DNA of 13,080 nt from Enteropsectra breve (taxonomy: Eukaryota; Microsporidia), in the NCBI GenBank assembly GCA_024243835.1, contig JALPMN010000504.1, forward strand, positions 1-13,080, written 5' to 3'. Shown one piece after another: positions 7,833 through 13,080 of this stretch. The notes beneath the pieces were generated by a model, which searched no databases, had not been told where the DNA came from, and saw only the letters and a program-made list of their open reading frames with translations. How positions within the stretch are numbered: the first letter of the stretch is position 1; each line of letters starts with the position of its first letter. Made by a program: the position numbers and the translations under genes.

Positions 7833-8081
7833 ATGAAAATTTTGAAGCGGGTTGTTGCACTGGTGTCAGACAACGAGCTGAATACGATGATTCATACCGG
7901 AGAAATGCACTCAGACCCAAGGAAAGAAGAGCTGAGGGCAATGGGGCTCACAGAATTTGAGGCTGTAAATGTTCTTAACATCAAACCTACCAACTTGGTA
8001 TTCTTACAGCTCATTATTGAGGATATGACCGAAAGACTGTCAGAAGCGCAACTGAATGCCATTATAAACATGTTTACATAA
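7833..8081 (+). CDS. RPC17: RNA polymerase III subunit Rpc17 (Rpb4/CRCP family)
   Basis: This 82-residue protein matches the C-terminal HRDC-like half of the Rpb4/Rpc9 family. LTEFEAVNVLNIKPTN (39-54) followed by LQLIIEDMTERLSEAQL (58-74) parallels the LTKAEKLQLLNLRP and QLMVEESEERL segments of animal CRCP/Rpc17. Rpb4 of Pol II has NLCPETAEEAKALIPSL in the same place, so Pol III is the better fit. Rpc17 pairs with Rpc25 in the Pol III stalk that contacts TFIIIB and aids initiation at tRNA and 5S genes. The protein is clearly shorter than the roughly 120-160 residues usual in fungi and animals; the N-terminal tip is reduced to about 38 residues. Start fixed by the CCCA just before ATG. RPC34, another Pol III subunit, lies 1.9 kb downstream on the same strand. 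An archaeal-type Rpo4 or Pol II Rpb4 is the alternative. Confidence 0.82.
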   Translation: MKILKRVVALVSDNELNTMIHTGEMHSDPRKEELRAMGLTEFEAVNVLNIKPTNLVFLQLIIEDMTERLSEAQLNAIINMFT

Positions 8082-8116
8082 GTCAGTTATAAATATTACA
8101 GACAAGGGCCAAAGAC

Positions 8117-8122
8117 AATAAA
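8117..8122 (+). terminator. AATAAA polyadenylation signal of RPC17
   Basis: AATAAA lies 35 nt past the TAA stop (8079-8081) of RPC17 and well before the next gene's start motif. Confidence 0.5.
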
Positions 8123-8251
8123 ATGCATATATTTAACACTCATCAGATATTCTTTGCAATGTTAGCTCAATTTTCTACATTACTATCTAAGGAAAAATAT
8201 TTTTACAGCTCATATTATTAAAGCCATTTATTTGTGAGATTTCTTAGTCTT

Positions 8252-8264
8252 AAAATTTTACCCC
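8252..8264 (+). promoter_or_regulatory. AAAATTTTA box and CCCC before the PP2A subunit gene
   Basis: AAAATTTT (8252-8259) and CCCC (8261-8264) are nearly contiguous and end one base before the ATG at 8266. This is the most compact combination of the two start-proximal motifs in the window. Confidence 0.6.
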
Positions 8265-8265
8265 T

Positions 8266-9543
8266 ATGGAAATCGATATCGTTGAGCTTCAGGAAAAAAT
8301 AGGCATCAGCGAGGAATACACAGAGAAGATTAAGGATTTGCTGAAAAATAGCGAGCCTGTGCACAGCTATCTCCCCATGTACAATCTTCTGATACTGGAG
8401 AAGTGGGATGAAGTAGTGCCTTTAATAAGCAAAATTTTAGATAAATCATACGATGCAGAGTATATTTCCAATCTGCAGAAAAGCAAATACTATCTGCAGA
8501 GGCAGGCCGTTCCTGCAATACTACGGGGAATAAGCAACAATGACGATAAAGTTAAAAGCTCGCTCTCCCTATCCCTTCGAGATCCAATAATCTGTGTGAT
8601 AAAAGAAGCTGTGGAGACAATTAAAATAAAGGGTATTTTCAGCCAGGATGAACTGCTTGAGATTGCAAACGGGCTGTTTAGCAACTGTTTTGCCAAAATA
8701 AAGATGCTTGCAGTGGACATACTTTCAATGGTGAAGTCTGAGAATGGCCTTGCGCTTGAGATTGCACGGAGCAGCTCTTGGAGAGTCAGGGCTTATCTTG
8801 CAATTAACATAGAGAAGTTCAGTAATGCAACCAAAAAGGCTGTTGCAGCAGAGCTCATCAACGACCATATAGACGAGGTGCGTATTTATCTGAGCAGACA
8901 TGTGCATGGCCTTGAGTTTATTGATCTGCTGGATGATCCGTGCGATGAGGTGCGTGGAAACTACCTCACGAATGTGCTGGATGAGATCAGCGATGGGAAT
9001 CTGCTTGAGAGGCTTTCGAAGGACAAAAGCTGGGCAGTGAAGAAAGCGCTTCTGAATCTCACAGGAGAGTGGTTTAAGAAGATCACAATACCGATGATCT
9101 ATGCAAACACGGAGAATGTAAAGTGGCGCATGAAGCACGATATTCTGAGTCTGATTGCAGACAAACTAGAAAATGAGTTTGTTGCAAGAACTCTGTTTGG
9201 ATTTATTGTTGAGGCGCTGACGGACAGAACATGTGAAATACGAAACAAGGCCCAGTCAATGGTCGTAAGGATAATCGAGCTGTACGAGTGGGTTACTGAG
9301 CATGAAAGCAGCTTTGAGAAAATTGTGTATTCAGGCAACTATCTGCACCGGATGAGCATACTGCCTGTTGCAATACGCTACGATGAAAAATATGCACGCG
9401 AAATATCTAGAAGGCTATTTTTCGATCCTGTAAAAAATGTACGAGAATTTTATCAAAATTATGTGCGTGAAAACCATGTGCAGTTTGCGGAGGACTCCGG
9501 GAGCATTGTTGTCAGCTCCTCAGTATCGCTGGACAGTGAATAA
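8266..9543 (+). CDS. TPD3: Protein phosphatase 2A scaffold subunit A (PR65/Tpd3-like, HEAT repeats)
   Basis: The 425-residue protein is a HEAT-repeat solenoid that fits the PP2A A subunit, the scaffold joining the catalytic C and regulatory B subunits. Diagnostic segments are [18 protein letters not shown] (169-186), like the KSWRVRYMVADKF repeat of PR65; DEVRIYLS (203-210); [18 protein letters not shown] (284-301), like [34 protein letters not shown] (316-329), like the WLVDHVYAIREAA repeat; and [14 protein letters not shown] (357-370), matching PNYLHRMTTLFCI. Family members have 15 repeats in about 590-630 residues. The spacing between matching repeats is about 40 residues shorter here, and both ends are shorter, so around 10-11 repeats remain. 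The last C-terminal repeats, which bind the catalytic subunit, are partly lost. The serine-rich tail [11 protein letters not shown] is not part of the fold. The symbol follows the yeast orthologue. Confidence 0.87.
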   Translation: [425 protein letters not shown]

Positions 9544-9544
9544 A
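9539..9544 (+). terminator. AATAAA overlapping the PP2A subunit stop codon
   Basis: The AATAAA hexamer contains the TAA stop at 9541-9543. If used as a polyadenylation signal the 3' UTR would be only a few tens of bases. Confidence 0.5.
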
Positions 9545-9565
9545 TTCTCAAAAATAATCTTCGCC

Positions 9566-9628
9566 ATATTTTCATTTAATGTTTTTACTTTACTATATTT
9601 TCCTTTAATGTTTTTACTTTACTATATT
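9566..9628 (+). repeat. 29-bp tandem repeat, 2.2 copies
   Basis: Unit 1 (9566-9594) and unit 2 (9595-9623) differ at one position (A or C at 9574/9603). Each begins ATATTTTC and ends TTTTTACTTTACT. A third copy starts with ATATT at 9624 and breaks off. The near-identity points to a recent duplication. Confidence 0.85.
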
Positions 9629-9631
9629 CCC

Positions 9632-9684
9632 TTTTATAATTTTATACTAATAAAATTTCCTTTTATATTTTTTATAATTTTATA
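9632..9684 (+). repeat. 15-bp direct repeat TTTTATAATTTTATA, spacing 38 bp
   Basis: Exact copies lie at 9632-9646 and 9670-9684. A CCTTTTATA word precedes or overlaps both (near 9630 and 9659), suggesting a degenerate second tandem duplication next to the 29-bp repeat. Low complexity lowers its weight. Confidence 0.55.
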
Positions 9685-9925
9685 TTACAGATACTTTCGA
9701 CAGGATGTGATTAGAATAAGTATTCATTTATTGCAACAGTATATATTTGTTTATAAGTTCACTTTCTTTTATTCAGTTGAAGCTGAAAAAGTGTTTCTTT
9801 ATCTCTCCTAACAGCATAATAATGCTATTTGTCTGTAATACAGTATATCACAATAAAAGTTTCATAATGTGCACCCTTCTATATATGATTGTATGCCTGC
9901 GGATTGAAATATTTTTAAAAACGAT

Positions 9926-9938
9926 AAATTTTTAGCCC
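9926..9938 (+). promoter_or_regulatory. ATAAATTTTTA box and CCC before RPC34
   Basis: The A/T box (9926-9934) is followed by CCC (9936-9938), which ends 4 nt before the ATG at 9943. It has the same order of motifs as in the PP2A subunit gene. Confidence 0.55.
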
Positions 9939-9942
9939 AGAA

Positions 9943-10653
9943 ATGAGCAAAATCTACGAATATATTTCTGAAAACGAAGATGGAGTTGATGAAGCCATGC
10001 TTTCAGCAAAGTTCAATGATCTCACCAAGATCGATATTGCAAAGGAACTGAGCGTACTGCTGCGTGGGAATCAGATTGAGGTTCTTACGATAGAGGGCAA
10101 AATGCTCTATAAATCCTCGCTGGTAAAAGTAGACAACTACACAACGATGATTATGATGCTCATACAGCATTCCGGAACAACAGGTGTCTGGCTGCGAGAC
10201 ATAAAAACTAAGACCAACATCCCACACAATCTGGTGCTAAAGATATTGAAGAATCTGGAGTCAGCAAGAAAAATAAAGAGTATTAAAAACATAAAAAACA
10301 ACAGAAAGATGTACATTTTGTACGACACCAAGCCTGACGACAATGTCTCCGGAGGAGTGTGGTTCAGCAACAACGATGTAGATTTAGACTTTGTGAACAG
10401 ACTGATGGATGTTATTTACAAATACTGCTACAAGCCTGAGGATGCGTCTATTTTGACAAAATTAGAGAGTCTTGTAAAGGAAGATGATCTTTTTGAGTTT
10501 ATTTTGAAAAATAAGCTAACTGAGGTGGAGCTGACAATGAATGATCTTGGTGTGCTGATAGACACGCTGATTTATGATGGGCGGATGGAAAGATACAGAG
10601 TAAACGGAACAAGCTTTCTGAGATCCCTAAAGGAAGATTACCTTCTTTATTGA
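9943..10653 (+). CDS. RPC34: RNA polymerase III subunit Rpc34 (RPC6/POLR3F)
   Basis: This 236-residue protein has the tandem winged-helix layout of Rpc34, the Pol III-specific, TFIIE-beta-like subunit that contacts TFIIIB and helps open promoters of tRNA and 5S genes in the nucleus. WH1 spans about 3-62. WH2 (about 65-128) carries the strongest match: GVWLRDIKTKTNIPHNLVLK (81-100) and ILKNLESARKIKSIKNIKN (101-119), then MYILYDTKP (123-131) and GGVWFSNNDVDLDFV (137-151), paralleling the GIWTRDIR, KILKSLESKKLIK, YMLYDLEP and GGAWFTD segments of animal RPC6. A third winged helix occupies about 155-222. The protein stops at residue 236, where animal RPC6 continues with a cysteine-rich Fe-S tail. 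No cysteine cluster is present (only Cys162). AATAAA follows the stop by 14 nt. Confidence 0.94.
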   Translation: MSKIYEYISENEDGVDEAMLSAKFNDLTKIDIAKELSVLLRGNQIEVLTIEGKMLYKSSLVKVDNYTTMIMMLIQHSGTTGVWLRDIKTKTNIPHNLVLKILKNLESARKIKSIKNIKNNRKMYILYDTKPDDNVSGGVWFSNNDVDLDFVNRLMDVIYKYCYKPEDASILTKLESLVKEDDLFEFILKNKLTEVELTMNDLGVLIDTLIYDGRMERYRVNGTSFLRSLKEDYLLY

Positions 10654-10667
10654 GCAGCTTAGCACAA

Positions 10668-10673
10668 AATAAA
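10668..10673 (+). terminator. AATAAA polyadenylation signal of RPC34
   Basis: AATAAA lies 14 nt past the TGA stop (10651-10653) in the 147-bp convergent gap with SUA5. Confidence 0.55.
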
Positions 10674-10800
10674 ATATAGAGCATGATATTTTAACAATAT
10701 TAAAAAGTATTAATATTCTATTAATATTCAATGATTTTAAACAAGTGAATATATTTTATCCATGAATAGTATTTTATATCATAGTCTATTGCTGTTTAAT

Positions 10801-11784
10801 TTAAATTACATACGTTGCAGCCTTGCGCACTCTGTCCATAAATGCCCTGCCTTCCATTTCCAGTGCTGTCTCGTGCACAAAAATAACATCACAGCAAAGA
10901 TCAAGATCTCTGAATGCACTGAATATATTTTTGCACTTGTCTTTTAGAGTTTCCCCGATATCATAGAACTTTTCAACAGCAAAGTTCTGTCTCTGGTGGC
11001 CAATAAGTCCGATCTTTTTATCTTTCAGCTCTTCAGCCGTTGTCTTCATTTTTTCTTTCCACTCCATCCCGGTAAACAGGTAAATAGAGGCATTGGGTGC
11101 ATAGTGCTTGTATTTGTGTCCAGGGCATATGGGTGCCTCATCATCAGAAGCATGGGTTTTAAGAACAATTTCTCTCTGAAGGCTTTCTTCAATCATCTCC
11201 TTCGTTATGCTTCCGGGCCTTAAGAGCGTTGGAATGCCATCGATTATTCCAAATACCGTAGACTCCAGACCCTCTTCGCATGGCCCATCATCGATGTAAA
11301 GGGAAACCTTTTCTCCCAAATCATTCACTGCGTGCTCAACACACGATGGACTGGGCCTTCCGCTCGTGTTCGCAGAGGGTGCTGCGAGGGGCACTCCGAT
11401 TCTTGCGATCAGATTTCTTAGCGCCTCGCTTCTTGGACGGCGTATCGCAACTGTGCTTTGGTTTCTTCCCCGTATTACCGCGGATAGATTTTCCTTGCAT
11501 TTAAAAATTAAAGTTAATGGCCCTGGCCAGTATTTCGTAATAAGAACTTTGTATTCTTCACACACGGGGCCCTCTATAAGCGTTTCAAGCATCTCCACGC
11601 CAGAAATATGCACTATCAACGGATTGTCTGTAGGCCGTCCTTTTATTTCGAATATCTTTCTGAGTGCCTCATCACTGTCTATTTTTGCTGCAAGACCATA
11701 CACTGTCTCGGTTGGTATTACGAATGGCCTGCTGAAGTCAAGTTCGTCATAGTATTCGTCAATCTCGTTGAGCTTCACGATCAT
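10801..11784 (-). CDS. SUA5: Threonylcarbamoyl-AMP synthase Sua5 (YrdC plus Sua5 domains)
   Basis: This 327-residue enzyme makes L-threonylcarbamoyladenylate from threonine, bicarbonate and ATP, the first step of the t6A37 modification of ANN-decoding tRNAs; the KEOPS complex completes it. The YrdC domain (about 10-200) shows PTETVYGLAA (24-33), KGRPTDNPLIVHI (48-60), YWPGPLTLIF (85-94), TVAIRRP (111-117), PLAAPSANTSGRPSPS (132-147), ESTVFGI (174-180) and LLRPGSIT (187-194). The linker CPGHKYKHYAP (220-230), which closes over the active site in Sua5, leads to the C-terminal Sua5 domain (232-327), ending with the family's GRAFMDRVRKAA (312-323). This two-domain form separates it from the single-domain TsaC. 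Length is near normal for the family. It is the best-preserved enzyme in the window. AAAATTTT (11795-11802) lies 10 nt upstream of the ATG; there is no CCC. Confidence 0.96.
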   Translation of the reverse strand: MIVKLNEIDEYYDELDFSRPFVIPTETVYGLAAKIDSDEALRKIFEIKGRPTDNPLIVHISGVEMLETLIEGPVCEEYKVLITKYWPGPLTLIFKCKENLSAVIRGRNQSTVAIRRPRSEALRNLIARIGVPLAAPSANTSGRPSPSCVEHAVNDLGEKVSLYIDDGPCEEGLESTVFGIIDGIPTLLRPGSITKEMIEESLQREIVLKTHASDDEAPICPGHKYKHYAPNASIYLFTGMEWKEKMKTTAEELKDKKIGLIGHQRQNFAVEKFYDIGETLKDKCKNIFSAFRDLDLCCDVIFVHETALEMEGRAFMDRVRKAATYVI

Positions 11785-11802
11785 ATGCGATGATAAAATT
11801 TT
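11785..11802 (-). promoter_or_regulatory. AAAATTTTA box before SUA5
   Basis: On the minus strand TAAAATTTTATC lies 10 nt upstream of the SUA5 ATG. No CCC or GGG motif separates it from the start, so the A/T box occurs here alone. Confidence 0.45.
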
Positions 11803-12300
11803 ATTTTAAAAAATAATTTCAATTTTTTGAAACAGGCCCATTAAATTCAAAATATATTTGAGCTGCTGAAAACTAGACTCAAAGTTGACATATTACCTGT
11901 AGCTTAGAAATAACTTAGAAATAGCTTTGAGATATTTTAAGATTCATGAATACAAATACATTACTATCTTATTTGTTAAATTTAATGAGCCATTTAACTG
12001 CTGTGATAATAAAAAACTCATTTTACATTCAATAACAGTGCGATTCATCTGTCAAACATAAGATTTATGATTTGAACCAACATTATGCGATGGTATATTA
12101 AAATCTATAGTATAAACTGAGCCTATTTTTAAATTTTCTTATCGTAATATGTAAAATTATAGATTTTATAAACTTTAATATCCATTTTAGGCAACTAGAT
12201 GTCAGATATTCCTTATTCAGAATAAACTGCCGTTTAAATCCAATTAAAAGAATTCCTCTTCATCTCACTCCAAATATTATTTTCCTATTATTTTATTACT

Positions 12301-12304
12301 CCCC
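12301..12304 (+). promoter_or_regulatory. CCCC motif directly before ULP1 ATG
   Basis: TACTCCCC abuts the ATG at 12305, with A/T words (AAATATTATTTT, about 12271-12282) 20-35 nt upstream. The frame has a GUG as the second codon, and the ATG-G context is good. Confidence 0.55.
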
Positions 12305-13042
12305 ATGGTGGCTTTGTCAGAAGAATCGAGCAACGAGAAAGAGCCCTTGGTGGCCGGCCATCAAATAATAACCGACAAGCCGCTTGACGATCTTAAGGGC
12401 ATCTACAGAAAAATGACTGAGTTCAGGACGATCCGTGTGAATTCTGATATTTTCCACCGGAACGATTTTCTGCGCCTGCTTCCGAACAAGTGGCTGAATG
12501 ACAAGATCATAAATGCGTATATGGAGCTTTTGACAAAGCACTTCAAAGGGGTGTACGCCTTTTCCACCCACTCGTACACGCTGATGCGTTCCAAGGACAT
12601 GGACGAGATTGTGGAGTGGTTCAAAGACGAGGATCTCTTTTCCTACAACTACATTGTGGTTCCTCTGCATCTCACGAATCACTGGACCCTCATCATTGTG
12701 CAGGACAGTCTTATTTCCTACTATGATTCACTGGGGTGTCTTAACAACCATGCGATCATAACAATTAAAAAGCTTCTTCAGACTCTGCATGCCGAGAAGT
12801 ACAACAAAGAAAAAAGATACTTCGGGTTTAACGCAAGCAAAAATATTGTTCAGCAGACGAATGCTGACGACTGTGGCGTATTTTGCTGCATGTACGCGCG
12901 GTACATGCTGGATCCTGAGGCAGACACGCTTTTCCTAAGCAGTGATATTCCAATGCTGCGAAGGCGCATGTTCCATGAGATTTTGGCAGGGAAAATTATT
13001 TATCCGGCCAAAACAGGCACAGAGTATAAAAATATAAGTTAA
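12305..13042 (+). CDS. ULP1: SUMO-specific cysteine protease Ulp1 (C48 family)
   Basis: The 245-residue protein is almost only the C48 catalytic domain, which matures SUMO and removes it from targets, usually at the nuclear pore. The family lead-in is visible as DFLRLLPNKWLNDKIINAY (54-72). The catalytic residues are all present: His126 in HLTNHW (122-127), Asp141 in YYDSLG (139-144), Gln184 as the oxyanion-hole residue and Cys190 in QQTNADDCGVF (183-193); the Gln-to-Cys distance of six matches yeast Ulp1. The long N-terminal targeting region of yeast Ulp1 is reduced to about 40 residues, leaving localisation unexplained. It implies that this organism keeps a SUMO pathway. CCCC precedes the start, and AATAAA (13051-13056) follows the stop by 8 nt. 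Confidence 0.96.
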   Translation: MVALSEESSNEKEPLVAGHQIITDKPLDDLKGIYRKMTEFRTIRVNSDIFHRNDFLRLLPNKWLNDKIINAYMELLTKHFKGVYAFSTHSYTLMRSKDMDEIVEWFKDEDLFSYNYIVVPLHLTNHWTLIIVQDSLISYYDSLGCLNNHAIITIKKLLQTLHAEKYNKEKRYFGFNASKNIVQQTNADDCGVFCCMYARYMLDPEADTLFLSSDIPMLRRRMFHEILAGKIIYPAKTGTEYKNIS

Positions 13043-13050
13043 ACAACCTG

Positions 13051-13056
13051 AATAAA
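13051..13056 (+). terminator. AATAAA polyadenylation signal of ULP1
   Basis: AATAAA begins 9 nt after the TAA stop (13040-13042). The remaining bases to the window end show nothing further. Confidence 0.5.
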
Positions 13057-13080
13057 TCATAGTTGCAGACAAAGGAAGAT

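Larger units (their letters stand above)
9544..9942. other. T-rich intergenic region with tandem repeats
   Basis: This 399-bp gap follows the PP2A gene and precedes RPC34. Its first 140 bp are strongly T-rich on the plus strand and consist largely of repeats (9566-9628 and 9632-9684). The rest is ordinary A+T-rich DNA. An open frame runs through it from the PP2A gene in another frame, but the translation is low-complexity (Phe, Leu, Ile, Tyr) and is probably non-coding. No tRNA is visible. Confidence 0.6.
11785..12304. other. Divergent intergenic region SUA5 / ULP1
   Basis: This 520-bp A+T-rich gap should hold both promoters. It contains an 11-bp tandem duplication CTTAGAAATAA (11903-11923), an 11-bp inverted repeat TAAAATCTATA / TATAGATTTTA (12099-12109 and 12158-12168) and the odd palindrome TTATTCAGAATAA near 12213-12225. 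All are A+T-rich and may be chance. No tRNA or credible coding frame is visible. Confidence 0.6.

Noticed and set aside
8725..9138. 137-codon minus-strand frame opposite the PP2A subunit gene
   Set aside because: It is antisense to a frame with clear HEAT repeats and lacks any start-proximal CCC or A/T box.
9437..9811. 124-codon plus-strand frame running from the PP2A gene into the T-rich gap
   Set aside because: The first part is a shadow of the PP2A gene and the rest is translated T-rich repeat, giving low-complexity hydrophobic sequence that only mimics membrane segments.
7833..10653. A polycistronic unit of RPC17, PP2A-A and RPC34
   Set aside because: All three are on one strand, but each has its own start motif, and the gaps of 184 and 399 bp contain AATAAA signals, so separate transcripts are more likely.
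11366..11752. 128-codon plus-strand frame opposite SUA5
   Set aside because: SUA5 motifs are continuous on the other strand; this frame has no domain signature.
1014..12304. tRNA or 5S rRNA genes in the gaps, given the Pol III subunits nearby
   Set aside because: I scanned all gaps for B-box-like GGTTCGA words and cloverleaf arms and saw none.

Overview
The window most likely comes from a microsporidian, an obligate intracellular fungal relative. The genes are eukaryotic, among them two RNA polymerase III subunits, a dyskerin, a Ulp1 SUMO protease, a PP2A scaffold, an Rrb1-type ribosome-assembly WD protein and a Sua5. They are intronless as far as I can see, and several are clearly shorter than fungal or animal relatives. 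Five of the nine start codons follow a short CCC motif within about 0-5 nt, and most have an A/T palindrome (AAAATTTT type) just upstream. AATAAA signals sit on or just after stop codons. These are known habits of microsporidian genes. Intergenic gaps of 150-570 bp make it less compact than Encephalitozoon. I cannot name the species.

Layout, left to right: CBF5 (-, cut by the window start); divergent 498-bp gap with a strong hairpin; a large PHD-finger protein of unknown role (+); convergent gap; RRB1 (-); 452-bp gap; a secreted, glycosyltransferase-like protein (-); divergent 573-bp gap; RPC17 (+); PP2A scaffold subunit A (+); 399-bp T-rich gap with tandem repeats; RPC34 (+); convergent 147-bp gap; SUA5 (-); divergent 520-bp gap; ULP1 (+).

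Five of the nine genes serve RNA and translation: rRNA pseudouridylation (CBF5), Rpl3 loading (RRB1), Pol III transcription (RPC17, RPC34) and tRNA t6A synthesis (SUA5). PP2A-A and ULP1 are general regulatory proteins. The genes alternate in strand and have their own start and 3'-end signals, so there is no operon.

The two least familiar genes stand out. One is an 841-residue protein with a C4HC3 zinc finger behind a hydrophobic N-terminus. The other is a 506-residue protein with a signal peptide and motifs that resemble a bacterial GT-B glycosyltransferase family. Both also have an out-of-frame ATG just upstream of the chosen start.
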